Positions 25,425 to 34,900 of a stretch of 37,476 nt of DNA are shown here, piece by piece; position 1 is the stretch's first letter, and the number at the start of each line of letters is the position of its first letter. The position numbers were made by a program, and so were the translations under genes. Source of the DNA: SAR324 cluster bacterium (GTDB taxonomy: Bacteria > SAR324 > NAC60-12); contig JACNJW010000026.1 in the NCBI GenBank assembly GCA_014382365.1, positions 1 to 37,476 on the forward strand, written 5' to 3'. The notes under the pieces were generated by a model. That model was given only the letters and a program-made list of their open reading frames with translations, searched no databases and was not told where the DNA came from.

Positions 25425-26354
25425 ATGGTTGGCATAAAGGCAATTGGATGCTATTTGCCCGAAGGTAGAATTTCAAACTTCGAGCGCAAAGAAAAATTTG
25501 GTATGACCGACTCCTTTGTGTTGGAAAAAATCGGATTTACTGCAGTTGCACTGAAAGCACCGGAACAAGACACTTCAGATCTTTGTGTCAAAGCCTGGGA
25601 GAACCTTCAACAACAACAATCAGTTTCTCCGGCTGAAATCGACTGTCTGATTGTCTGTACTCAAAATCCGGATGCTCACGGACTTCCTCATACTTCTGCA
25701 GTAGTACATGAGAAACTTTCCTTTTCCCTGGATTGCGCTGCTTTCGATATTTCACTCGGATGTTCAGGATACGTCTATGGACTTTCCGTAATCAAATCAT
25801 TTATGGAAGCAAACGGATTCCGAAAAGGTCTGCTCTTTACTGCTGATCCTTACTCAAAAGTAATGAACAACGATGATAAGAAAACAGCAACATTATTTGG
25901 TGATGGAGCAACTGTTACTTTGATGACTGAGGATCCGGAATTTGAGTTCGGTCAATTTGTTTTTGGTTCAGACGGCAGTAAAAAAGAAGGAATAATTGTT
26001 CGAGATGATGCAAAAGTACACATGAATGGACGGGCTGTTTTTACTTTTACTGCCAGGGTTATACCTGACAGCATCAGAAAAATGCTGGAAAAGAACAATT
26101 TCGTGCTGGAAAATATAGATCGTTTCCTTCTTCATCAGGGAAGTCTTCACATTGTAAATACGATCGCAGATTCACTTAGAGTTCCGCGGGAACGCTGTCC
26201 ATTCCACTCTGCTGAATATGGAAACACAGTTTCCTCCTCTGTACCGATGCTGCTGCGTCAGGAATTTGATAATCAGGAAATGCAAGTTGCTGTACTAGCA
26301 GGCTTTGGTGTGGGACTTTCCTGGGCCAGTACTTTGATTTTCAGAAAGAACTAA
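25425..26354 (+). CDS. 3-oxoacyl-ACP synthase III family (FabH-like) protein
   Basis: A 309-residue thiolase-fold condensing enzyme. The catalytic triad is complete: Cys113 in S-L-G-C-S-G-Y, His237 in L-H-Q-G-S, Asn267 in Y-G-N-T-V-S-S-S. The canonical FabH H-Q-A-N is H-Q-G-S here, as in FabH-like paralogues of surface-glycan and specialised acyl pathways, so a role in housekeeping fatty acid initiation is doubtful. It condenses an acyl donor with a malonyl or related carrier; the partners are unknown. It starts 6 bp after the permease stop and so appears to be the last gene of the nucleoside uptake cluster, an odd pairing. It converges on tsaD. Confidence 0.9.
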   Translation: MVGIKAIGCYLPEGRISNFERKEKFGMTDSFVLEKIGFTAVALKAPEQDTSDLCVKAWENLQQQQSVSPAEIDCLIVCTQNPDAHGLPHTSAVVHEKLSFSLDCAAFDISLGCSGYVYGLSVIKSFMEANGFRKGLLFTADPYSKVMNNDDKKTATLFGDGATVTLMTEDPEFEFGQFVFGSDGSKKEGIIVRDDAKVHMNGRAVFTFTARVIPDSIRKMLEKNNFVLENIDRFLLHQGSLHIVNTIADSLRVPRERCPFHSAEYGNTVSSSVPMLLRQEFDNQEMQVAVLAGFGVGLSWASTLIFRKN

Positions 26355-26367
26355 ACGATTAATCCTT

Positions 26368-27396
26368 TCAAACTATATTCGGATAAGCATCCAATGTAAG
26401 ATCATCAAATTGCTGAGCAGCAAAACGATGTGCCGCAAGGCAAGTCACCATTGCAGCATTATCAGTACATAGACTTGCTGGCGGATAAAACAATTTAACT
26501 CCCCTGCGTTTTGCTTCTTTCTCAAAAGCAGAATTCAATTTCCTGCTTGCAGCCAATCCTCCGGAAACAGAAATATTCTTAAGCCCCTTTTCTTCTGCAG
26601 CTTTAAAAGTTTTATAAAGTAACACATCAACTACACTTTGAAAAAATGATGCCAGAATCGGTCCTTCCTCCTGTATCAGCATTTGCAACTCTTTATTTAA
26701 AACTGAAGAGTCATGATGCTTTTCTCTGAAGCGCAACATTGCGGTTTTTAATCCGCTAAAGGAAAAATTATGGCCATTTTTATACATCAGTGGTCGCGGA
26801 AAATCATATTCATCTCCCGAATATTCTAAAGCAGCACGATCTACCACAGGGCCACCAGGCATCTGGTATCCAAACATTTTTGCAACTTTATCCACACATT
26901 CACCTGCCGCATCATCCACACTTCTACCAATAATTTCATAATCAAAATGATCACGTGCATGAATCAGCAAAGTATGACCACCTGCAACAACAAGGTGCAG
27001 GATAGGAAACTGCATCTCACCATGTACTAATACATTTGCATAAGGATGTGACTCAACATGATTGACTCCAATTAATGGACATTGTAAGGTGTAGGCTAAG
27101 CTTTTTGCGACTGTCAAGCCAACCAGCAATGATCCTAATAATCCGGGTAGATTTGAAACTGCAATGTAATCAATCCTGGAAAATTCAAGATCTGCCTCTT
27201 TCAGGACTGCTGAGATCAAGTGATGTATAACTTCCAGATGTTTGCGTGAAGCTCTTTCAGGGACAACACCTCCAAACTCTTCATGCTCCTGGTATTGAGA
27301 TAGAGTCAGGTTTGCCAGGATTTCTCGTTTTCCACGTAAAATGGCAACAGAGGTATCATCGAAGGTTGTGTCCAGCCCAAGACCGATTGTATCCAT
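26368..27396 (-). CDS. tsaD: tRNA N6-adenosine threonylcarbamoyltransferase
   Basis: A 342-residue ASKHA-fold enzyme that transfers the threonylcarbamoyl group to A37 of ANN-decoding tRNAs, with TsaB, TsaE and TsaC elsewhere. The iron-binding His pair is at 113 and 117 in N-H-V-E-S-H, aligning with E. coli H111/H115. L-V-V-A-G-G-H-T, S-V-D-D-A-A-G-E, and late S-G-G-L-A-A-S-R and C-T-D-N-A-A-M are typical. The N-terminal E-T-S-C-D-E-T motif reads D-T-T-F-D-D-T, somewhat diverged but still acidic. It stands on the minus strand, divergent from the hydrolase gene. Confidence 0.95.
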   Translation of the reverse strand: MDTIGLGLDTTFDDTSVAILRGKREILANLTLSQYQEHEEFGGVVPERASRKHLEVIHHLISAVLKEADLEFSRIDYIAVSNLPGLLGSLLVGLTVAKSLAYTLQCPLIGVNHVESHPYANVLVHGEMQFPILHLVVAGGHTLLIHARDHFDYEIIGRSVDDAAGECVDKVAKMFGYQMPGGPVVDRAALEYSGDEYDFPRPLMYKNGHNFSFSGLKTAMLRFREKHHDSSVLNKELQMLIQEEGPILASFFQSVVDVLLYKTFKAAEEKGLKNISVSGGLAASRKLNSAFEKEAKRRGVKLFYPPASLCTDNAAMVTCLAAHRFAAQQFDDLTLDAYPNIV

Positions 27397-27476
27397 AATT
27401 TATACTGTTAATGTTTAAATTTATTTCTTGCCTCCATGATTAAAGATTGTCGCTCAATCCTCAATCTGAAAAACCA

Positions 27477-28481
27477 ATGAGTATTCGATTTTATATTTTT
27501 CTGATGATTATGCTGGCCTGCATTTCCCTAGTCTGCGGTATCATCTATAAAATATATCTGGTACAGCAACCCTTTCTTGTTGAAGATGTACCAGAATGGA
27601 CAGTCCGGGAGTTATCTCCTCAAATCTGGGAATTACGCTCAGTCACCAGCCCGGAGCGGTCTACAAATGCCTGGATAACGAGACCTGAAAAAATGCAGTG
27701 TGACACTTTGATCATTGTTGGAGGAGTAGAAGAAGGAAAAAGTTTGCTGACAGGCGGTGGTAAATGGAAATACACAGGCAACACAATCCTGATGAAACAG
27801 CCGGTTCATTCTTTTTTGCTTCGTAATCCCTGGAAAGAATGGAGTATTCTGGACTGGTGGAGCATTCCGGAAAAAATACGAGAGGAAACACGCCATACTC
27901 TTGGCGCACTCAATGCTCTCTTGAATTATGTGCATGGAGGAATTCGTCCAGACTCCAGATTTACTGACAAAGTAGTCCTGGCAGGTGGTAGTGTTGGTTC
28001 AGCATTTCCCGTGATTATCACCAGTTTTGAACCAAAAAAAGTTGCTGGTTTAATGATAATATACGGTTTTACCAATTTTCAGCAGGTTATTCAACCGGCA
28101 TTATATAAGCAGGGTTTAATTCATTTTAAGTTAACAGAACAAACTGACGAGTTTCTGCTGAAATTTAAACTTGCCGGTATCCGGATTACTTCTCAGATTC
28201 TGTCATTTGTACTGGCAAATATCTTAAAATATGGAGAACTCGAGCAATACTTACCTGATATATACGAAACTCCAATCCACTTCATTAACGGTAGAAACGA
28301 CCCTTTAGTGCCGACTGAAGCTTATCTTCCAATGTGGAATAATTCACCTGACCCCAAAAGTGAAAAATGGGTTGAAGGTGGTCATTTTAATCCAAATGAT
28401 CCTGCAGACATGCTCAAGATTGGGCGTTTAATGTACGAGTGGGCTGCTGATAATCATATTCGTTCCTGCTATTCACAATAA
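27477..28481 (+). CDS. Membrane-anchored alpha/beta hydrolase
   Basis: A 334-residue protein with an N-terminal membrane segment (about residues 4-24, I-R-F-Y-I-F-L-M-I-M-L-A) and an alpha/beta-hydrolase domain. The nucleophile elbow is G-G-S172-V-G-S, the acid D275 in N-G-R-N-D-P-L-V-P, and the His H303 in E-G-G-H-F-N-P. The domain is probably periplasmic if the helix works as a signal anchor. Substrate unknown; a serine esterase or peptidase is possible. The frame opens at 27447 with TTG, but the ATG at 27477 is preferred; no Shine-Dalgarno at either. It stands alone between divergent tsaD and the riboflavin genes. Confidence 0.85.
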   Translation: MSIRFYIFLMIMLACISLVCGIIYKIYLVQQPFLVEDVPEWTVRELSPQIWELRSVTSPERSTNAWITRPEKMQCDTLIIVGGVEEGKSLLTGGGKWKYTGNTILMKQPVHSFLLRNPWKEWSILDWWSIPEKIREETRHTLGALNALLNYVHGGIRPDSRFTDKVVLAGGSVGSAFPVIITSFEPKKVAGLMIIYGFTNFQQVIQPALYKQGLIHFKLTEQTDEFLLKFKLAGIRITSQILSFVLANILKYGELEQYLPDIYETPIHFINGRNDPLVPTEAYLPMWNNSPDPKSEKWVEGGHFNPNDPADMLKIGRLMYEWAADNHIRSCYSQ

Positions 28482-28731
28482 CAAGAGTTCCACATCAACC
28501 TCACTCATTAATCTTCTGCATTGTTAATCAGCAACGATCTCCATCTCTGCTGCTCTAATTATAAGCTGCTAAAAAGATATTTCAAAAGCTGGGGTATCTC
28601 CTTTTGTTCTTGATATAACTTGTTGTTTTTAGCTTAATTTTATAGAATTTTACTGATAATCTCCGTCATCACTAAACATTCATCCATTTAAAGCGCAGAA
28701 TATTTAAAAGCACATTAATTATTTGCAGCAA
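28482..28731. promoter_or_regulatory. Gap before the riboflavin genes, weak promoter candidate
   Basis: A 250-bp AT-rich gap. TTGTTG at 28620-28625, a 17-nt spacer and TAGAAT at 28643-28648 form a weak sigma-70-like pair, about 80 bp before the reductase start. The conserved FMN riboswitch core is not visible here, although riboflavin genes are a common place for one. No tRNA or strong hairpin was seen. Confidence 0.3.
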
Positions 28732-29394
28732 ATGAAGGATAATCCGACTATCACAGTCACTCTCAAAGCTGCGGCAACACTTGATGGAAAAATTGCTACA
28801 GCAACAGGAAATTCAAAATGGATTACAGGTCCGGCTGCCAGACAGAAAGGCCATGAGTTAAGACAAGAAAATGATGCAGTTTTAGTTGGCATCAACACCG
28901 TACTGGCAGATGATCCTGAATTAACTGTAAGAGGGATTGAAAATGGATCTTCACCGATTAGAATAATCTTGGATTCAAGAGCACGTATTCCTGTTCAAAG
29001 CCGTGTGTTTCAAAATGACGGTGTTCCTGTTGTAATAGTAGTTGGAAATCAAGCTGCCTCACGAGAGTGGCCTGAGTTAACCGACTTAACAATTTTAACT
29101 GCTCCTACAAAAACTCCTCAGATTAAGTGGGTCCTTGCAGAAATCGGTAAGTTGGGAATCAAGAGTTTATTGGTGGAAGGCGGAAGTCTAATACATGCCA
29201 GTTTTTTTAAAAGCAAATCAGTGGGGCGGTTGGCATTATTTCTTGCACCAAAAGTGATTGGTGGACAGGAGGCTTTATCATGGTGTGGAAATATGAGTGT
29301 AGATTTAATTGAGGATGCACAAAACCTGGAAATCACATCAGTTTCTGCCATCGGGCAAGACTGGTTCATTTCAGCCACAATCCGACAGCAGTGA
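28732..29394 (+). CDS. RibD-type pyrimidine reductase, stand-alone
   Basis: A 220-residue dihydrofolate-reductase-fold protein matching the C-terminal reductase half of RibD, which reduces 5-amino-6-ribosylaminouracil phosphate with NADPH in riboflavin synthesis. K-A-A-A-T-L-D-G-K-I-A-T-A-T-G-N-S-K-W-I is the N-terminal signature, followed by N-D-A-V-L-V-G-I-N-T-V-L-A-D-D-P-E-L-T-V-R and the L-L-V-E-G-G NADPH-binding loop. The deaminase half, with its zinc motif, is absent here and must be elsewhere if the pathway is complete. The frame opens with TTG at 28723; the ATG at 28732 is preferred. ribBA follows 66 bp downstream. Confidence 0.9.
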   Translation: MKDNPTITVTLKAAATLDGKIATATGNSKWITGPAARQKGHELRQENDAVLVGINTVLADDPELTVRGIENGSSPIRIILDSRARIPVQSRVFQNDGVPVVIVVGNQAASREWPELTDLTILTAPTKTPQIKWVLAEIGKLGIKSLLVEGGSLIHASFFKSKSVGRLALFLAPKVIGGQEALSWCGNMSVDLIEDAQNLEITSVSAIGQDWFISATIRQQ

Positions 29395-29460
29395 ACTAAC
29401 AGGAATAAAGATATAAATAATTACGAAACAAAAGGAAACAGTAGACACTTTACAAATAAT

Positions 29461-30675
29461 ATGTCAGTTGAAGATACAAGATTTGATAGCATCGATGATG
29501 CAATAAAATCCATCGCACGTGGTGAGATAATTGTGGTTGTTGATGATGAAGACCGTGAAAATGAAGGAGACCTTATTTGTGCTGCTGAAGTTGCGACTCC
29601 AGAAATAATCAACTTTATGGCTCGGTACGGACGAGGTTTGATTTGTTTACCTTTGGACGCAGAGACTGTGCAAAGGTTGCGGTTGCCGTTGATGGTCAGC
29701 AATAATGAAACACCGTTGGGAACAAATTTTACCGTTAGCATCGAAGCCACTTCCGGAGTTACAACTGGAATTTCTGCCGCAGACCGTGCCCGCACCGTTC
29801 AAGCAGCAATTGCTCCGGAAGCGACTTTCGGTGATATTCGCAGTCCAGGACATATTTTTCCTTTACTGGCACGTCAAGGTGGAGTTCTCCGACGTGCCGG
29901 ACACACTGAAGCCGCAGTTGATTTGGCAACAATGGCCGGAATGAGACCGGGAGGAGTGATATGTGAAATTATGAACGATGACGGTACGATGGCACGAGGC
30001 CCACAACTGCGGGAATTTGCCGATCAACACAAACTATTACTTATTACCATTAAAGACTTGATCGAGTACCGCAAACGAAATGAGACTTTGGTCATCAAAC
30101 AAGCAGAAGCACTTTTGCCTTCTGAGTACGGAGATTTTCGTGTAATTGGTTTTCAAAGTGCTTTGGACGATAGCGATTATGTGGCTTTGGTCAAAGGAGA
30201 GTGGGAGCCGGATGAAGCAGTTTTAGTGCGTGTGCATTCTGAATGTTTGACAGGTGATGTTTTTGGTTCGTTTCGTTGCGATTGTGGTCCACAACTTCAT
30301 GCCGCTATGGAAATGGTGGAAAGTGAAGGCAAAGGAGTTATTCTTTATTTGCCGCAAGAAGGGCGCGGAATTGGATTGATTAACAAACTTCGGGCCTATA
30401 AACTTCAGGAAGAAGGAGCAGATACGGTCGAAGCCAATCAACAATTAGGTTTCAAAGCCGATTTGCGCGATTATGGAATGGGGGCGCAAATGCTGTTTAT
30501 GCTGGGAGTCCGCAGAATGCGTTTAATGACCAACAATCCTCGCAAAATTGTTGGAGTACAAGGACATGGTTTGGAAGTTGTTGAGAGAATACCTCTTGAG
30601 ATTGAGAGCAATCCAGGCAATAAACAATACATGCACACAAAAAAACACAAACTTGGACATATTCTGAATATCTAA
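29461..30675 (+). CDS. ribBA: Bifunctional DHBP synthase / GTP cyclohydrolase II
   Basis: A 404-residue two-domain riboflavin enzyme. The N-terminal RibB half (about 1-200) makes 3,4-dihydroxy-2-butanone 4-phosphate from ribulose 5-phosphate, and shows D-D-E-D-R-E-N-E-G-D and R-A-G-H-T-E-A-A-V-D. The C-terminal RibA half (about 205-404) opens GTP; its zinc ligands are Cys262, Cys273 and Cys275 (H-S-E-C ... F-R-C-D-C), with the catalytic G-R-G-I-G-L loop and N-N-P-R-K. Both halves look intact. It is the first committed enzyme of the pathway and follows the RibD-type reductase on the same strand. Confidence 0.98.
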   Translation: MSVEDTRFDSIDDAIKSIARGEIIVVVDDEDRENEGDLICAAEVATPEIINFMARYGRGLICLPLDAETVQRLRLPLMVSNNETPLGTNFTVSIEATSGVTTGISAADRARTVQAAIAPEATFGDIRSPGHIFPLLARQGGVLRRAGHTEAAVDLATMAGMRPGGVICEIMNDDGTMARGPQLREFADQHKLLLITIKDLIEYRKRNETLVIKQAEALLPSEYGDFRVIGFQSALDDSDYVALVKGEWEPDEAVLVRVHSECLTGDVFGSFRCDCGPQLHAAMEMVESEGKGVILYLPQEGRGIGLINKLRAYKLQEEGADTVEANQQLGFKADLRDYGMGAQMLFMLGVRRMRLMTNNPRKIVGVQGHGLEVVERIPLEIESNPGNKQYMHTKKHKLGHILNI

Positions 30676-30869
30676 GTATTGCTGCTGATTCTATTGCAGG
30701 TCCATTTTTTGTTGAACTGACTTCCAACAAGACAGCATTGAATATCTTCAGTGGACAATGCACAGTTTGTGAATGTTAGTAAAGTGAATTATTAAACGAT
30801 ATTCTTTATTATTTAACTTAATATATTCTCAAATTAATTAGGATAGTATTTTACTAAATAGAGTACACC

Positions 30870-31871
30870 ATGACAGTCATACAACCTGAATGGGTAAAAG
30901 CCCTTAAAAATCCGGAGGCCTACCAAAGTTCGCCAAAAACCGTTAAGTTTAGAGAAACAACCACTACTTATTTATTTAAGGCAGATGGCTGGTTTTACAA
31001 AATCAAAAAAAAGGGTAATGAATTTCCTACTTTGGCAGTCAAAGAAGCTTTTTGTCATGAAGAATGTAAACTCAGCAAACGCTTCAATCCAGGCTGGAAC
31101 AGTGAAGTTCTTGCAGTAATTGATGATAACGGAACTATCAAGATTGGTGAATCTACCGGAAACACTATTGAATATGCTTTAAAAATGGAGGCTCTTCCAG
31201 AACAAAGATTACTGACACATCTTCTGGAAAAAGATAAAGTCAGCAATAGTGACATCACTAATATTGCAACCCGTCTTGCAGAAATCCATTCAATTTCCGC
31301 AGTTAAAGACAAGGCCGCAGAATCCGCAAAACCAGAACCTTTTAGGGCACAATGTGATGACTTGCTTTTTCAACTGAAAAGGTATTTTGAAGCATCCTTG
31401 ACACAGCCGATTTTAGACATGATCAGGCATCCTCTCGAAAAGTTTATTGATGACAACAAACGACTATTCACCAAGCGTCACCAAAAAGGCAGAATTGTAC
31501 AGGGTCACGGTGCTTTTCTTCCGGAACATATTTTCGTTAATAAAGATATCATTCATTTCATAAGTCCGCAGGAAGTTCAAAAAAAATTGGCTGTTCTGGA
31601 TGTTGCTAATGATGTCTCTTCATTAACCGTGGAATTAAGCCGGCTGGGAAAAACAGAGCTTCTTGAAACTTTTTTGAGTTGTTATATTGAAGTTTCAAAA
31701 GATAATGACTTAATAAAAATGTTGCCAATATATCAAACCTATTTTGCACTCAAACAAGGTGTCAAAACTTGTGAACTAAAAGTAGCACAAAAAGATGAAC
31801 TCTTAGGCCCTTTAGCCCTGGAATATTTCAATCTTGCCGTAAGATTCTCAAGAGAAATCCCAAGAAATTAA
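30870..31871 (+). CDS. Aminoglycoside-phosphotransferase-like protein lacking catalytic residues
   Basis: A 333-residue protein similar in layout to the COG2187 kinase-like family (the APH-like half of a bifunctional APH/ATP-binding protein). The N-lobe keeps W-F-Y-K-I-K-K-K and H-E-E-C-K-L-S-K-R. The EYALKMEALP stretch corresponds to the family's E-Y-x-V-K-M segment. In the C-lobe the catalytic H-G-D-L-H-x-x-x reads H213-G-A215-F-L-P-E-H, so the catalytic Asp is Ala, and the metal-binding D-C-I-E-F segment reads I-S-P-Q-E. The second, P-loop half is absent. It may be a pseudokinase or a binding protein. No frameshift is seen. It precedes ileS by 75 bp on the same strand. Confidence 0.8.
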   Translation: MTVIQPEWVKALKNPEAYQSSPKTVKFRETTTTYLFKADGWFYKIKKKGNEFPTLAVKEAFCHEECKLSKRFNPGWNSEVLAVIDDNGTIKIGESTGNTIEYALKMEALPEQRLLTHLLEKDKVSNSDITNIATRLAEIHSISAVKDKAAESAKPEPFRAQCDDLLFQLKRYFEASLTQPILDMIRHPLEKFIDDNKRLFTKRHQKGRIVQGHGAFLPEHIFVNKDIIHFISPQEVQKKLAVLDVANDVSSLTVELSRLGKTELLETFLSCYIEVSKDNDLIKMLPIYQTYFALKQGVKTCELKVAQKDELLGPLALEYFNLAVRFSREIPRN

Positions 31872-31946
31872 TGCTGGTTGGCGTTTACTCCAGATTGTAA
31901 CGCCCGTCAAATACCTCATACAATCCAACAATAACATTTTATAGCC

Positions 31947-34900
31947 ATGAAAGAAGTCTCCAATAGACTCGGATTTTCACAGATGGAAGAAGAAATTCTC
32001 AACTTCTGGCAAAAAGAAAATATATTTCAAAAATCGATCGATGAACGACCAAAAGACAAGTCATTTAGTTTTTATGACGGCCCTCCTTTTGCGACCGGAC
32101 TTCCACACTATGGACACCTGCTGGCAGGTACAATCAAAGATGTTATTCCCCGTTATAAAACAATGCAGGGATTTCGTGTTGAACGCCGTTTTGGCTGGGA
32201 CACTCATGGTTTGCCTGTAGAGTATGAAGTTGAGCAGACGCTTGGATTGAATGGACGTCATGAAATTGAAAATTTTGGTGAAGGAAATTTTAATGAAGAG
32301 TGTCGCGCTATTGTCTTGCGTTACACCAGTGAATGGCGTGAAACAGTTGAACGAATGGCCCGCTGGGTAGATTTCGAAAAAGATTACAAAACGATGGACA
32401 TCGATTTCATGGAGTCTGTCTGGTGGGTTTTTAAACGTCTTTGGGATGAAGGTCTGATTTATGAGGGAGTGAAGGTTGTTCCTTACTCATGGAGAGTTTC
32501 AACACCACTTTCAAATTTTGAAGCAAATTTAAATTATAAAGATATCCAGGACCCTTCCGTAACATTACGCTTCAAAATTAAAGGTGAAGACAATTTGTAT
32601 TTTTTGGCATGGACAACTACTCCATGGACCTTACCAGCCAACATGGGGCTTTGTGCAGGTTCAAAACTCAACTATTGTAAAATCAAGGATAATAAAAGCG
32701 GAGATTGTTATATCATCGCCAAAACACTTGTCCATGAACATTTTGAAGAAGGAAGCTATCAGATTCTGACAGAATTGACAGGGTTGGAATTAAAGGGAAT
32801 GACTTATGAACCACTCTTCGATTTTGCTCGAGAAATAGTGGACACAACAAATGCCTGGACCGTGCAGTTGGATGATTATGTAAGTGACGAAAGTGGAACT
32901 GGAATTGTTCATTTAGCCTGTTTTGGTGAAGACGATGTGCGAGTTTTTCAGCGTGAAAATATTCCTATTTTTGATCCAGTTGATGAAGAAGGAAATTTTT
33001 TGAATTACATGGGATTTATTGCTGGACTAAACATCAAAGAGGCAGACAAATCTATTATGCAACGTCTGAAAGAAGAAAATAAAATGTTTCGTCATGAGAC
33101 ATTGCAGCATAGTTACCCTTTTTGCTGGCGTACAGATACCCCCTTAATATATAAACCAATTTCAACATGGTTTGTCGATGTTGAGTCTATTAAAGATCGT
33201 ATGGTTGCACATAATAAGACCGTACACTGGGTACCGGGACACATTCGTGAAGGTCGTTTCGGCAAATGGTTGGACAATGCACGTGACTGGGCCATCAGTC
33301 GCAACCGTTTCTGGGGCACTCCTCTCCCTGTCTGGAAGAGTGAAGACGGCGACATCATCTGTATCGGCAGTGTTGCTGAACTGGAAGATGCAACCGGAAA
33401 AATAGTTGATGATCTACATAAACATTTTGTAGATGATCTACTTATTCAAAAAAACGGAAAAACATACAGACGTATCCCTGAAGTTCTTGACTGCTGGTTT
33501 GAGTCCGGTTCAATGCCCTATGCGCAGGAACATTATCCTTTTGAAAACAAAGAACGATTCGAGGCCAATTTTCCTGCAGATTTTATTTGCGAGGGCTTGG
33601 ATCAAACACGTGGCTGGTTTTACACTTTGGCCGTTTTGGGAACTGCTTTATTTGACACACCAGCTTTTAATAATTGTATCGTGAATGGTCTTATTTTGGC
33701 AGAAGACGGAAAGAAAATGAGCAAAAGGCTCAAAAACTATCCCGATCCCAATGAGATGCTGAACAAATATGGTGCAGACGCTGTTCGTCTTTATATGCTC
33801 AACAGTCCCGCAGTACGAGGTGAAGATTTACGTTTTTCAGAAAAAGGTTTAATAGAGACAACAAGGCAACAACTATTACCGCTGTGGAATGCACTCACTT
33901 TCCTGAGTACATATGCTAAAATTGATGGTTGGGAACCAACTCCGGAAAATCTTGCGTTAAAATTTAATAATCCAATGGACCGTTGGATTATTTCCCGTTT
34001 ACAAAAATTGATTGCTGAAGTTCAAAAGGAGATGGACGGCTACGATCTGAACCGTTCTGTAGCACCTTTTGTGGGTTTCATTGACTTGTTGACCAATTGG
34101 TACATCCGCCGCAGCAGGAGGCGGTTTTGGAAAGCCGGACAGGGTCAGGACAAACTGGAGGCTTATGCAGCACTTTATACTGTACTCATTGAATTCAGTA
34201 AAATAATTGCTCCATTCATTCCATACATTGCGGAAGGTATTTTCCTGGCCTTACGTCATACCGAAGATCAACAAAGCGTTCACCTGACTTCATTCCCCCA
34301 AACTGACACTTTGCTCAGAGATACAGAACTGGAAAGCCGCATGGATTTAGTTCTTTCTGCAGTCTCTATGGGCAGGGCCTTGCGAGCAAAACATCAATTA
34401 AAAATACGCCAGCCGCTGCCGAAAATTTTTCTGGTAACTCGCGATCCGGAAGCAAATAATATTTTAACCGAACTATCTGAACTCATCACAAATGAATTGA
34501 ATATTAAGGAAGTTGTAATAACTCCTGATGAGGAAGGTTTAGTAAATTTAAGCGCAAAAGCCAATTTTAAAACATTGGGCCGCAAGTTGGGTAAAAAAAT
34601 GAAAATTGCAGCTCAAATTATTTCTGAGCTTAAACTGGAGGAAATCAACAAACTTCAACTTGGAAATAATATTTCCTTGAAGATAGAAGATGATATTTTG
34701 GAAGTTGCACCAGAAGATGTCATTATTCAGCGGCAGGAAAAAGAAGGGTTACTGGTTGAAACTGACAACCGTTTGACCGTTGCACTCGATACAGAGTTGA
34801 GTAAAAATCTAATTCAAGAAGGTTATGCCCGTGAGTTTATCAACAAAGTCCAGAATATGCGTAAAGAAATGGACCTGAATGTGATGGACAGAATCATCAT

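Noticed and set aside
28482..28731. FMN riboswitch before the riboflavin genes
   Set aside because: None of the conserved FMN core sequences could be found.
30676..30869. Short frames after ribBA
   Set aside because: One frame reads about 35 codons without a start codon in place and the minus-strand frame overlaps ribBA; nothing suggests translation or a decayed gene that I can name.
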